Shown here in pieces: positions 1 through 8,396 of a DNA stretch of 48,967 nt. The position numbers were made by a program, and so were the translations under genes. Below the pieces are notes generated by a model that saw only the letters and a program-made list of their open reading frames with translations, was not told the DNA's origin and did no database searches. This DNA comes from Hyphobacterium marinum (GTDB lineage Bacteria; Pseudomonadota; Alphaproteobacteria; Caulobacterales; Maricaulaceae): contig NZ_JAZDRO010000008.1 of the NCBI RefSeq assembly GCF_036330325.1, positions 1 to 48,967 on the forward strand, read 5' to 3'. Position 1 is the stretch's first letter, and each line of letters starts with the position of its first letter.

Positions 1-8
1 CACCCCGG

Positions 9-29
9 CCCTCCCCTAAAAGGGGAGGG
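9..29 (-). terminator. Hairpin downstream of gapA
   Basis: Perfect 9-bp inverted repeat (CCCTCCCCT, loop AAA, AGGGGAGGG) about 16 bases past the gapA stop on the minus strand. It has no clear T-run, so it may be a weak or Rho-assisted terminator, or an intergenic palindromic repeat copy rather than a classical terminator. Confidence 0.4.
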
Positions 30-44
30 AGAAAGGCATTTCCC

Positions 45-1055
45 TTAAAGGAATTTGCCCATGGCGACCGTGGTGTCGATCATGCGGCAGGCAAAGCCCC
101 ACTCATTATCATACCAGGTCATGACACGCGCGAGACGGCCGTCGATGACATTCGTCTTGTCGATGGCGACAATCGACGACCGGCTGTCATGATTATAGTC
201 GATCGAGACCAGCGGGATGTCGTCATAGCCCAGGACGCCCTTCATCGGACCGTCGGCGGCGGCGCGGATGGCGGCGTTGATTTCTTCGGCGCTGGTGTCC
301 TTGCCCGGCGTGAAGACCATGTCGATCAGCGACACGTTCGGGGTCGGGACGCGGACCGCCGCGCCGTCAAGCTTGCCGGCGAGTTCGGGCAGGACCAGGC
401 CGACGGCCTTGGCCGCGCCGGTCGAGGTCGGGATCATCGACATCGCAGCCGCCCGGGCCCTGTGCAGATCTTTGTGATTGCGGTCGAGGGTCGGCTGGTC
501 GCCCGTATAGGCGTGGATGGTCGTGACATGACCGCGTTCGATGCCAACCGAATCGTTGAGCACTTTTGCCACCGGCGCGAGACCGTTCGTGGTGCAGGAC
601 GCGTTCGACACGATGATGTCGTCGGCGGTCAGGTCGGCGTGATTGACGCCATAGACGATTGTCTTGTCGGCATTCTTGGCCGGGGCCGAGCACAGAACGC
701 GCTTTGCGCCCGACTCGATGTGGGCCATCGAGGCTTCCTTGGAATTGAACTTGCCGGTGCATTCCAGAACGATATCGATCCCCAGATCGCCCCAGGGCAG
801 CTGGCTCGGGTCGCGGTTGGAGACTTTCTTGATCTTGCCGAAGCCGCCGTCGATCCAGTCCTCGCCGACCGTGATCTTGCCGGGATAACGGCCATGGACG
901 CTGTCATAGGTCAGAAGGTGCGCATTGGTTTCCGGGGTGGAGGAGTCGTTGATCGCCACGACCTCGACCTCGCCCCAGCGCTGCTCTTCCAGCACGGCAC
1001 GCAGCGCCAGCCGTCCGATCCGCCCGAAACCCGTAATCGCAACCCGAACCGCCAT
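45..1055 (-). CDS. gap: Type I glyceraldehyde-3-phosphate dehydrogenase
   Basis: Cytosolic NAD(P)-dependent oxidation and phosphorylation of glyceraldehyde-3-phosphate to 1,3-bisphosphoglycerate in glycolysis/gluconeogenesis. The 336-aa product has the N-terminal Rossmann motif GFGRIGR (residues 9-15), the catalytic SNASCTTN motif with Cys154, and the partner His181 in TIHAYTGD. The C-terminal WYDNEWGF signature is intact. I chose ATG 1055 rather than the open-frame ATG at 1082 because family members begin right before the Rossmann strand and a GGAG sits 7 bases upstream. It stands alone: rfbD ends 79 bases upstream on the same strand, and no other glycolytic gene is visible. Length is normal for the family. 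Confidence 0.96.
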   Translation of the reverse strand: MAVRVAITGFGRIGRLALRAVLEEQRWGEVEVVAINDSSTPETNAHLLTYDSVHGRYPGKITVGEDWIDGGFGKIKKVSNRDPSQLPWGDLGIDIVLECTGKFNSKEASMAHIESGAKRVLCSAPAKNADKTIVYGVNHADLTADDIIVSNASCTTNGLAPVAKVLNDSVGIERGHVTTIHAYTGDQPTLDRNHKDLHRARAAAMSMIPTSTGAAKAVGLVLPELAGKLDGAAVRVPTPNVSLIDMVFTPGKDTSAEEINAAIRAAADGPMKGVLGYDDIPLVSIDYNHDSRSSIVAIDKTNVIDGRLARVMTWYDNEWGFACRMIDTTVAMGKFL

Positions 1056-1134
1056 GTCCGTACTCCGTGTGATGAAAGGCACCGGACTTCGCCGATGCGC
1101 CGCTTGTCTGATTTGCCGCGCCGTTTAGCCGCTC

Positions 1135-2019
1135 TTAGCCGCCGCGTCCACCGGCACCCATCGCGGCAAGGCAGCGTTCTAGCGACTCGCGCCAGTCCGG
1201 CAGGCGCACACCATAGTCCTGATCGGCTCGGGTCAGATCGAGCCGTGTATCCGCCGGGCGCGGCGCGCGCAGGCCCAGCGTACGCATTGCCTCTTCGGTG
1301 TTGATCCCGTCGACGGGATTATCCTTGCCGGCACCGCGCAACGCCGCTTCAGCGAAATCGCGCCAGCTGGCCGAACCGGCATTGGCGACGTGGAGCCGTC
1401 CGCCCGGCGCGCCAGAGCGCAGGCTTTCCGCCAGCGACATAAGGCTCTGCGCCAGTGCGCTGGCCTCGGTCGGGCGGCCAATCTGATCGTCGACAACCCT
1501 CAGGCGGGGGTGTTTTTCGGCGAGGCCCAGCATGGTGCGCACGAAATTCTTGCCCTCCGGCGCATAGACCCAGGAGGTCCGCACCACCAGCGCGCCGGTA
1601 TGAGCGGCCAGCACGCCGGCCTCGCCTGCCGCCTTGGTGCGTCCGTACATGTTGAGCGGGGAAACCGGATCGTCCTCGGTGTAGAGCGCGCCCTTGGTCC
1701 CGTCGAAGACGTAGTCGGTCGAGACATGGATGAAGGGCAGACTCAGCGCCTCGGCCGTACGCGCGAGCGAAGCGGGCGCGGTGGCATTGACGGCTTCGGC
1801 GCGCGCCACATCGTCCTCGGCCGCATCGACGGCGGTATAGGCGGCGGCATTGATTACCGCGTCAGCCCGGGCGCTCGCGAAAAGGTCGGCGAGGCCGGTC
1901 GGGCGTTCCAGGTCGATCTGCGGACGCCCGGCGCGGATGATGTCATGACCGGCTCCCGGCCCGAGGGCAGCCAGAGCGCGGGCGAGTTGCCCCGTCGAAC
2001 CGATGACGAGGATCCGCAT
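1135..2019 (-). CDS. rfbD: dTDP-4-dehydrorhamnose reductase
   Basis: Final step of dTDP-L-rhamnose synthesis: NAD(P)H reduction of dTDP-4-dehydro-L-rhamnose for surface polysaccharide. The 294-aa short-chain dehydrogenase/reductase-type protein begins with a nucleotide-binding loop GSTGQLARAL (residues 7-16), followed by VSTDYVFDGT and the catalytic YxxxK (YGRTK). It starts 4 bases after the stop of rfbC, so the two are translated from one transcript (rfbC then rfbD). rfbA and rfbB, needed for the first two steps, are not in the window and may lie elsewhere. Confidence 0.93.
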   Translation of the reverse strand: MRILVIGSTGQLARALAALGPGAGHDIIRAGRPQIDLERPTGLADLFASARADAVINAAAYTAVDAAEDDVARAEAVNATAPASLARTAEALSLPFIHVSTDYVFDGTKGALYTEDDPVSPLNMYGRTKAAGEAGVLAAHTGALVVRTSWVYAPEGKNFVRTMLGLAEKHPRLRVVDDQIGRPTEASALAQSLMSLAESLRSGAPGGRLHVANAGSASWRDFAEAALRGAGKDNPVDGINTEEAMRTLGLRAPRPADTRLDLTRADQDYGVRLPDWRESLERCLAAMGAGGRGG

Positions 2020-2023
2020 TGCC

Positions 2024-2590
2024 TCAGCCCTTCCAGACGAAGCCGGGCGAAGCGTCCTTCAAACGCGGCGCTTCACGGTCGGCGGCCTTCAACAGCGCGG
2101 TGGACCGGTCAAAAGGCCAGTCGATGGCAAGGTCCGGGTCGCTCCACAGAACCGTACCTTCAAGGTCCCGGGCGTATTGGCCATCGACCTTGTAGGCGAT
2201 CTCGGTGCCATCGGTGAGCGCGACAAAGCCGTGGGCATAGCCGCGCGGCACCCAGAGCTGGCGGCCATTTTCGGCAGTCAGCTCAACACCGCCCCACTGG
2301 CCATAGGTGGGTGAGCCTTCGCGGATATCGACAATGACGTCATAAAGCGCGCCGCGGGCACATCGGACCAGCTTGCCCTGGGCATGCGGTTCACGCTGAT
2401 AGTGCAGCCCGCGCACCGTTCCCGCTTTCAGAGAGCGGGACAGGTTGTCCTGCACGAAGACGGTGTCCACGCCCGTCTCCTGGCGGAACCCGTCAGCACT
2501 CCAGGTGACGGAGAACCAGCCGCGTTCATCGGAATGGCGAGCGGGCTCAAGCACATAGGCATCGAAAAAGGGAGCAAGTGTTTCAGACAT
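2024..2590 (-). CDS. rfbC: dTDP-4-dehydrorhamnose 3,5-epimerase
   Basis: Cupin-fold epimerase that converts dTDP-4-dehydro-6-deoxyglucose to dTDP-4-dehydrorhamnose. The 188-aa product carries RGLHYQ (active-site His region), the KLVRCARGALYDVIVDIR core strands and the PRGYAHGF motif. The open frame extends upstream to 2956, but the extra sequence has no family similarity; ATG 2590 is preceded by AAAGG at about 6 bases and gives the family length. First gene of an rfbC-rfbD unit, divergent from sqdB across a 151-base gap. Confidence 0.93.
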   Translation of the reverse strand: MSETLAPFFDAYVLEPARHSDERGWFSVTWSADGFRQETGVDTVFVQDNLSRSLKAGTVRGLHYQREPHAQGKLVRCARGALYDVIVDIREGSPTYGQWGGVELTAENGRQLWVPRGYAHGFVALTDGTEIAYKVDGQYARDLEGTVLWSDPDLAIDWPFDRSTALLKAADREAPRLKDASPGFVWKG

Positions 2591-2657
2591 TTCAGGCCTT
2601 TTTTGCTGGCCCCGGACTAGCCGCCCGGCTGCGCCCTGTCGAGGGTCGGATGCGGCA

Positions 2658-2677
2658 ACAGGGTTGTCTTGCCCTGT
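2658..2677. promoter_or_regulatory. Small inverted repeat in the rfbC/sqdB divergent promoter region
   Basis: ACAGGG, 8-base spacer, CCCTGT, lying between the divergent rfbC and sqdB starts. It is the only clear symmetry in that 151-base gap and could be an operator shared by both genes. A 6-bp arm is short enough to be chance. Confidence 0.2.
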
Positions 2678-2741
2678 CCCGCTTGCGAAATAAGGAAAAC
2701 TCTCCACATGAATGCCAATCTTGAGAAGGGCGTGACGCAAC

Positions 2742-3947
2742 ATGAAAGTCATTATTCTGGGCGGTGACGGGTTCTGCGGCTGGCCGACGGCGCTGCATCT
2801 GTCCAATCTCGGCCATGACATCGTGATCGTCGACAATCTGTCGCGCCGCGAGATTGATATCGAGCTCGAAGTGGACTCGCTCACCCCGATCCGGCCGATG
2901 GGCGAACGGCTCGCGGCCTGGCAAGCGGTCAGCGGACGCACGATCGACTTCGTCAATCTGCGTATCGGCCGCGACTACCAAGAATTTCTTGATCTCATCC
3001 TGGCCGAGAAGCCGGACGCCATCATCCATTTCGCCGAGCAGCGCGCCGCGCCCTATTCGATGAAGAGCGCGCGCCACAAGCGCTACACGGTCGACAACAA
3101 TCTCAACGCCACCAATGACGTGCTGGCCGCGATCGTTGACTCCGGCCTCGACATCCACCTCGTCCATCTCGGCACGATGGGCGTCTATGGCTATGGCACG
3201 GCCGGGATGAAAATCCCGGAAGGCTATCTGAAGGTGAAAGTGGAAACTTCGGAAGGGTTGAAGGACCAGGAAATCCTTTACCCCGCCAATCCGGGCTCCA
3301 TCTATCACATGACGAAGACGCAGGATCAGCTCTTCTTCCACTTCTACAACAAGAATGACGGGGTGAAGATCACCGATCTCCACCAGGGCATCGTCTGGGG
3401 CACCCAGACCGAAGAGACCCGCCGCGACGAGCGCCTGATCAACCGGTTCGACTATGACGGTGATTACGGCACGGTGCTGAACCGCTTCCTGATGCAGGCC
3501 GCCGTCGGACACCCGATGACGGTCCACGGCACGGGCGGGCAGACCCGCGCCTTCATCCACATCCAGGACACGGTGCGCTGCCTGCAGCTGGCCATCGAAA
3601 ACGCGCCCAAGTCCGGTGAGAAGGTTCGTATCATCAATCAGATGACCGAGACCCACCGGGTGCGGGATCTGGCGAACATGATCGCCGACATGACCGGCGC
3701 GCCGGTCGAGATGGTCCCCAATCCACGCAAGGAAGCCGACGAGAACGACCTCCACGTCGAAAACGACACCTTCCTCTCACTGGGCTTGAAGCCGACAACG
3801 CTGGCCGCCGGGCTGATGGAAGAAGTCACGGAGATTGCCCGCAAATATGCGGACCGCTGCGACCGGTCGAAAATCCCCTGCGTGTCCTACTGGAACAAGG
3901 ACCAGGCCGCCGGCCCCGGCAAACCGCCGCTCAAAGCCGTTTCCTAG
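2742..3947 (+). CDS. sqdB: UDP-sulfoquinovose synthase (NAD-dependent epimerase family)
   Basis: Makes UDP-sulfoquinovose from UDP-glucose and sulfite, the head-group donor of the sulfolipid SQDG. The 401-aa protein resembles plant SQD1/bacterial SqdB along its length as I recall that family: GGDGFCGW cofactor loop (residues 7-14), HFAEQRAAPYSM near 96-107, LGTMGVYG with Thr145, and YHMTK giving the YxxxK pair Tyr188/Lys192. QGIVWGT, DYGTVLNRFLMQAAVGHP and GQTRAFIHIQDT are also present. A purine-rich GAGAAGGG precedes the ATG. The SQDG glycosyltransferase (SqdX/SqdD) is not nearby. Its stop overlaps the convergent sulfotransferase stop in a shared CTAG. A related NAD-sugar epimerase function cannot be excluded. 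Confidence 0.85.
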   Translation: MKVIILGGDGFCGWPTALHLSNLGHDIVIVDNLSRREIDIELEVDSLTPIRPMGERLAAWQAVSGRTIDFVNLRIGRDYQEFLDLILAEKPDAIIHFAEQRAAPYSMKSARHKRYTVDNNLNATNDVLAAIVDSGLDIHLVHLGTMGVYGYGTAGMKIPEGYLKVKVETSEGLKDQEILYPANPGSIYHMTKTQDQLFFHFYNKNDGVKITDLHQGIVWGTQTEETRRDERLINRFDYDGDYGTVLNRFLMQAAVGHPMTVHGTGGQTRAFIHIQDTVRCLQLAIENAPKSGEKVRIINQMTETHRVRDLANMIADMTGAPVEMVPNPRKEADENDLHVENDTFLSLGLKPTTLAAGLMEEVTEIARKYADRCDRSKIPCVSYWNKDQAAGPGKPPLKAVS

Positions 3948-4630
3948 ATCGCTCCGTCGCGTGGCCAGCCCGGCGAGTCCGGGTCGCCATGGCCGCGTTC
4001 AGGTGAAATGAAGGCCAGGGCGGCCTCGCGTTCCGCTGCGTCCACATCAACACCGCAGAACGTCGCGATCTGATCGAGGAATCGTTCGGGACGCACGAGC
4101 GCTTTCTCATAGCTGACGATGGCCGCGGGTAGTGGCGTTTCGCGCAGAAAGTCCAGCGCCCGCGTCTGCAGCATCAGGGCGCTGTGCATCTCATCAAGCC
4201 GGTCCGCACCATTGATCCGATGGACCCGTTCGGCGCTGGCGGCGAGATCGCGGAAAACCGCGATCAGGCGGGGTGCCGGCAACAGGTCGGTGACATCGCG
4301 CGCATAGAGAATGCCGTGCGGGTCCTTCCACCCCCAAGGGCCCTGAGCCTTGGCCCGCTCAGCGATTTTCGGGCGCATTCGGTCGAGCGCCGCGAGATAG
4401 TCTGGCGTTCCCGCCTCACCCAGCGGACCGGCGGGTCCGCGCGCATCCTGGATGTCGAGATCCTCGTTATTGCCCCGGCCCTGACGCGCGCCCATGTCGA
4501 TGCCCACCAGGCGCAAAACGCCGGCGACCATGGACGTCCCGCCGCGCGGTGCGCCAAAGACGAAGACGCCGCGCCCGGCTGCGGCAGCCGGAGCGTTGAG
4601 GACGTAGACCGGATCGGAGCGCTCATACAT
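3944..4630 (-). CDS. Small sulfotransferase-family protein
   Basis: The 228-aa protein has the 5'-phosphosulfate-binding loop typical of PAPS-dependent sulfotransferases near its N terminus (FVFGAPRGGTSMVAG, about residues 22-36). It also has WGWKDPHG and a later FRDLAAS stretch where the 3'-phosphate site usually lies. It is shorter than many carbohydrate sulfotransferases, and the acceptor is unknown. ATG 4630 has GGAGG 8 bases upstream. It starts 12 bases after argE and probably shares its transcript. Proximity to sqdB, on the other strand and meeting it stop-to-stop, may be coincidental: SqdB uses sulfite, not PAPS. Confidence 0.75.
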   Translation of the reverse strand: MYERSDPVYVLNAPAAAAGRGVFVFGAPRGGTSMVAGVLRLVGIDMGARQGRGNNEDLDIQDARGPAGPLGEAGTPDYLAALDRMRPKIAERAKAQGPWGWKDPHGILYARDVTDLLPAPRLIAVFRDLAASAERVHRINGADRLDEMHSALMLQTRALDFLRETPLPAAIVSYEKALVRPERFLDQIATFCGVDVDAAEREAALAFISPERGHGDPDSPGWPRDGAI

Positions 4631-4642
4631 GTCTGGATCCTC

Positions 4643-5809
4643 CTATCCCGCCAGGTGATCGCGGAGGCGGTCCATGAAGGCGCAGCAGGCCTCCAGTTCG
4701 GACAGGGCGATGAATTCATCGGGCTTGTGGGCCTGCTCGATCGAACCCGGCCCGCACACCACGACCGAGAGGCCCGCGCTCTGGAATTGTCCGGCTTCTG
4801 ACCCGAAGGAGACCGTCCGGGTCGCATTGTCACCGGTCAATGCCCGCGCCAGCTGTTCAGCCGCGCCATCGGTTTCCGGGACCAGGGGCGGCGCATCCGA
4901 GCGTGTCATCACGCGAATGCGGGCGTCCGGCGCATGCACACGCATCTGCGCCTCTATTTCTGTTGCCAACGCACGCAACTCCGCCCCGACCGCGCGGGCA
5001 TCGTCCCAGGGCGCGGGACGCATCAGGGTTTCAAACCAGGCGTGGCGGGCGAGGATGTTGGTCGCCGTGCCGCCGCCCATCTGGCCCACCGTCAGCGTCC
5101 CGAACGGCGGATCGAAGGGCGAATCTGCCGGAGCCGCCGCGCGCCAATCGGCGGCCTTGGCGTGCAGGAATGCCAGGAGCGGGATCGCGTTCGTCACCGC
5201 GCAGGCCCCATCGTCCACGCGTGAGGAATGGGCTTCGTGACCGTCAATCTCGACGCGGAGCGAATACAGGCCCTTGTGCCCTGTCACGACCTTCATCTCG
5301 GTCGGCTCGCCAATGATCGCCAGCGCCGGTTTCGGGTGGCCCTCCATCATCCTTGCGATCATGGCGGGCGCTCCGAGGCAGCCGACCTCCTCGTCGTGGG
5401 AGAAGGCGAAATGGACCGGCCTATTCAGGTTCGCGGCAGCGAAGTCAGGGGAGGCGGCCAGTGCGCAGGCGATAAAGCCCTTCATGTCGCAGGTGCCGCG
5501 CCCGTAGAGGCGGCCACCGCGCTCCTCGACCCGGAACGGGTCGCTCGACCAGTCCTGGCCGTCAACCGGCACGACATCGGTATGACCGGAGAGGACCACG
5601 CCGCCTTCGACATCCGGGCCGATCACCGCATGCAGGTTCGCCTTGGTCCCGGTTGCGTCGACCGTGCGCTCGCACCGGGCCCCCAGGGCCGTCAGGCGGG
5701 CCTCAAGATAATCGATTATCGCCAGGTTTGAATTGCGCGACGTCGTGTCGAACCCGACCATCTCGGTGAGCAGGTTCTGCGCCTTACGAAAAGCTGTCTC
5801 AATCGTCAT
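4643..5809 (-). CDS. argE: Acetylornithine deacetylase (M20 family)
   Basis: Zinc-dependent hydrolysis of N-acetylornithine to ornithine in arginine synthesis. The 388-aa protein shows M20 landmarks in order: SGHTDVVP with the first metal His, GRGTCDMKG with the bridging Asp, SHDEEVG with the general-base Glu and metal Glu, a lid dimerisation domain in the middle, and a C-terminal QAHKPDE bearing the last metal His. Length fits ArgE; a close M20 relative (DapE or a generic deacylase) is less likely. The start lies only 35 bases from the divergent oxygenase gene. It is followed by the sulfotransferase gene. Confidence 0.88.
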   Translation of the reverse strand: MTIETAFRKAQNLLTEMVGFDTTSRNSNLAIIDYLEARLTALGARCERTVDATGTKANLHAVIGPDVEGGVVLSGHTDVVPVDGQDWSSDPFRVEERGGRLYGRGTCDMKGFIACALAASPDFAAANLNRPVHFAFSHDEEVGCLGAPAMIARMMEGHPKPALAIIGEPTEMKVVTGHKGLYSLRVEIDGHEAHSSRVDDGACAVTNAIPLLAFLHAKAADWRAAAPADSPFDPPFGTLTVGQMGGGTATNILARHAWFETLMRPAPWDDARAVGAELRALATEIEAQMRVHAPDARIRVMTRSDAPPLVPETDGAAEQLARALTGDNATRTVSFGSEAGQFQSAGLSVVVCGPGSIEQAHKPDEFIALSELEACCAFMDRLRDHLAG

Positions 5810-5844
5810 GGTGTCGCAATTACTCCGTTCTCCAAGCGGATGGC

Positions 5845-6630
5845 ATGTTGCCCCGCATGACGCAACAGGCTTGGAAACCCGACGGAGGCGGCAATGTCCT
5901 CCGCCTCAACCCGGCGCTCGACCGCAAGGCCCTGGCCGAAGCGTTCGCGCGGGATGGTTTCGTACAGATTGAAAACCTGTTTCCCGACGACGTTGCCAAC
6001 GCCATGGAGGCCGTACTCGCCAACCGGACACCCTGGCGCACCATCTTCACCGACAATAACGGCCAGGTTCGCAAATACCGCCCTCATGAAATGGCGGCCC
6101 TGCCGGTCCAGCAATCCCAGCAATTGCAGCAGGGCATTTTCCGCAAGGCCCGTGAAGGCTTTGCCTTTCTCTACCACTATTATCCCATGATCGAGACGCT
6201 GCAGACGGGTGAGGATGCAGGGCACCCGCTGCACCAGATGGTCCAGTTCCTCAACATGAGCGAATGGCTCGATTTCGGACGCGAGATTATCGGCTGCGAT
6301 ACCGTCAACCGGTCGGATGCGCAGGCCACGCTCTATGCGCCCGGAGATTTCCTGACCCGCCATGACGACAGCTATGGCGATGTCGTGGACCGGCGGGCTG
6401 CGTTCGTCATTGGATTCACCCGGGAATGGAAATCGGACTGGGGCGGGCAGCTGGTTTTCTACGATGGCGACGCCGTGATCGAGCGCGCCTTCCAGCCCCG
6501 TTTTAACGTCGTCACTTTCTTCAAGGTCCCGCGGTGGCATGCGGTAACCTATGTCGCGCCCTTTGCCGGGGCCGGCCGCTATTCCATTACCGGTTGGCTG
6601 GATCACGGACGCGTTGACGTGCCCGGATAA
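5845..6630 (+). CDS. 2-oxoglutarate/Fe(II)-dependent oxygenase, prolyl-hydroxylase-like
   Basis: The 261-aa protein looks like a soluble double-stranded beta-helix oxygenase. Visible elements are FLTRHDDSYG (candidate HxD iron ligands), SDWGGQLVFYDGD (strand and turn typical of prolyl 4-hydroxylase/OGFOD relatives) and RWHAVTYVAPF (third iron ligand His) followed by R.SITGWL, whose Arg would bind 2-oxoglutarate. Substrate unknown; related bacterial proteins hydroxylate proteins or small molecules. ATG 5845 and ATG 5857 are both possible starts. Divergent from argE by 35 bases. A long spacer precedes the TadG genes, so it is probably its own unit. Confidence 0.78.
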   Translation: MLPRMTQQAWKPDGGGNVLRLNPALDRKALAEAFARDGFVQIENLFPDDVANAMEAVLANRTPWRTIFTDNNGQVRKYRPHEMAALPVQQSQQLQQGIFRKAREGFAFLYHYYPMIETLQTGEDAGHPLHQMVQFLNMSEWLDFGREIIGCDTVNRSDAQATLYAPGDFLTRHDDSYGDVVDRRAAFVIGFTREWKSDWGGQLVFYDGDAVIERAFQPRFNVVTFFKVPRWHAVTYVAPFAGAGRYSITGWLDHGRVDVPG

Positions 6631-6650
6631 TCGGCCGCCGGGACAACGCT

Positions 6651-6666
6651 TTAACCCAAAATTTAC
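6651..6666 (+). promoter_or_regulatory. Candidate CtrA-like box upstream of the TadG-like genes
   Basis: TTAA, 7 bases, TTTAC: one base away from the Caulobacter CtrA consensus TTAA-N7-TTAAC, 77 bases before the TadG-like start. A second TTAAC lies at 6686-6690. Caulobacter pilus genes are CtrA-regulated, which makes this plausible, but a single imperfect match is weak evidence. Confidence 0.3.
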
Positions 6667-6742
6667 TGCCCTCGCGAACGTCGTTTTAACGCGTCGCGCG
6701 CGATAACGCCGCTCGAATGGTGAATTTTCACCGGAGGCCGGC

Positions 6743-8287
6743 ATGAAAATTTTTGATAAAATTCGCCGCTTTTTCTCCGACACGGGCGGTAATGTCGCGA
6801 CGATCTTCGCGCTGACACTGACCCCGATTGCGATCCTCTCGGGTGGTGCCATCGACGTCAGCCAGGCCATGAATTCGCGGGCGCGCTTAGCCGAGGCCAT
6901 GGACGCCGCAGCGCTGGCCGTTGGTGGACAAATCAATCTGACCGACGCTGAAGCCAGCCGGGTCGCCTGGGACTATATCAATGCCAACTATCCCGAGCGG
7001 GAGGTCGGTTCGGTTCAGGCGATCAACGTGCATATCGACCGTGACAACGGCGTTGTAACCGTGACCGGCGAATCCCGTGTCCAGACAACGCTCCTCGGCC
7101 TGATGGGCATGGATGACATTACCGTTCACTGGGAAAGCGAAGTCCAGCAGAGCCGCCAGGCGCTGGAATTGGCCATGGTGCTTGACAATACCGGCTCCAT
7201 GCGCGGCTCCAAGATCAGTGCGCTGCGCGACGCTGCCCTGCTTTTGACTGACGTCCTTTATTCCAATGGTGATCCGGACCGGTTGCGTATCAGCCTGGTG
7301 CCGTTTGCGGCGACCGTGAATGTCGGACGGGATTATGAACGTGTGTGGTGGCTAGATCCGGACGGAGAGAGCCCGGTTCATGCCGAATGGGCCGGTGAAG
7401 GCCAGGACGTTCGGACTTGTACGGGCCGTGGCCGCCGTCGCGTTTGTACGACCGAAACCATCCAAGCGATCAACTGGGATCTCTTTGATTCGCTTCGTAA
7501 TACATCGTGGGCAGGCTGTGTCGAAGCGCGCATGCTGCCTTATGACATTGAAGACGAGCCGGCGGACGCAAGCCGTCCGGAAACGCTTTTCGTACCGTAT
7601 TTTGCGCCGGACGAACCCGATATCGGCAACTTCCACAATGATTATCTGAATGATGATCGCGGGACGGATGGCATTGTTGAGCGGATCACCGGCCTGCTGA
7701 AATACGATGGCGGACGCCCGTCCGGCGGCGATCCGAACCGGGCCTGCACCACGACACCAATCACCCCGCTGACCAATTCGCGTCGTACGATCGAGAATGC
7801 AATCCGGGACATGGGCGCGAGCGGCAATACCAACATCCCCAACGGGATCGGCTGGGGAGTCCGCGTTCTGTCACCCCAGGAACCTTTTACCGACGGTGCC
7901 GAATTCGGTGACCGCGATACGCTCAAGGCGATGGTCATCCTGACCGACGGTGAGAATGTCATGAGCGGGAATAACGGGTATTTCATGTCTGAGTATTCGG
8001 CCTATGGCTACGCCGTTCACGGCCGGCTTGGCCGACGGACCGCGTCCAGCGGCCAACTCTCGGATGCTCTCGACGAGCGTACGGCAGCGGCCTGCCGCTA
8101 TGCCCGCGAACAGGGGATCCGCGTCTACACCATCACCTTCCAGGTCAATTCGAGTTCGACCCGGAACATGATGCGCGATTGTGCCAGCCACCCCAGCCTC
8201 TATTTCGACAGCCCGTCGAGTTCGGCGCTGCGTGAGGCATTCAACCTGATTGCAGGCGACCTCTCCAATCTGCGCCTGTCGCGTTAG
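6743..8287 (+). CDS. TadG-like protein with von Willebrand factor A domain
   Basis: A 514-aa membrane-anchored protein. Residues about 14-60 form the TadE/TadG-type N terminus: GGNVATIFALTLTPIAILSG is a hydrophobic pilin-like anchor, followed by the characteristic R.RLAEAMDAAALAVG helix. A vWA domain starts near 142 with the metal-site motif DNTGS (148-152, the DxSxS position with Thr in the middle). MVILTDGEN further on supplies the conserved Asp. Cysteines in the long insertion (DVRTCTGRGRRRVC and others) suggest a periplasmic disulfide-stabilised region. Most of the protein would lie outside the inner membrane. It is a close paralogue of the next gene, and no other tad/cpa pilus gene is nearby. 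Function in pilus assembly or adhesion is inferred. Confidence 0.85.
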   Translation: MKIFDKIRRFFSDTGGNVATIFALTLTPIAILSGGAIDVSQAMNSRARLAEAMDAAALAVGGQINLTDAEASRVAWDYINANYPEREVGSVQAINVHIDRDNGVVTVTGESRVQTTLLGLMGMDDITVHWESEVQQSRQALELAMVLDNTGSMRGSKISALRDAALLLTDVLYSNGDPDRLRISLVPFAATVNVGRDYERVWWLDPDGESPVHAEWAGEGQDVRTCTGRGRRRVCTTETIQAINWDLFDSLRNTSWAGCVEARMLPYDIEDEPADASRPETLFVPYFAPDEPDIGNFHNDYLNDDRGTDGIVERITGLLKYDGGRPSGGDPNRACTTTPITPLTNSRRTIENAIRDMGASGNTNIPNGIGWGVRVLSPQEPFTDGAEFGDRDTLKAMVILTDGENVMSGNNGYFMSEYSAYGYAVHGRLGRRTASSGQLSDALDERTAAACRYAREQGIRVYTITFQVNSSSTRNMMRDCASHPSLYFDSPSSSALREAFNLIAGDLSNLRLSR

Positions 8288-8294
8288 GAAGTTC

Positions 8295-8337
8295 GGCGAC
8301 GGGCCTTAACCCGCCCTTCGCCATGATTTCCGAAATC
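8295..8337 (+). terminator. Two stacked hairpins between the TadG-like paralogues
   Basis: GGCGA-C-GGGC / GCCC-T-TCGCC (8295-8322, one internal mismatch, 8-base loop) is followed by GATTTC-C-GAAATC (8325-8337). There is no clean T-run. It may attenuate read-through between the two genes or protect the upstream mRNA end. Confidence 0.3.
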
Positions 8338-8396
8338 GGATGCCCGACCGCACTGGACGGGACTTGAATACCCCGTGCCGACTCCGGGAGGGACGC

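Noticed and set aside
189..1304. Long plus-strand open frame of 371 codons opposite gap and rfbD
   Set aside because: It is the high-GC mirror of two clear minus-strand genes, has Arg/Gly/Asp-biased composition and no family motifs.
2592..3755. 387-codon minus-strand frame opposite sqdB
   Set aside because: Antisense shadow of a strongly recognisable gene; His/Val/Asp-rich composition is typical of such frames.
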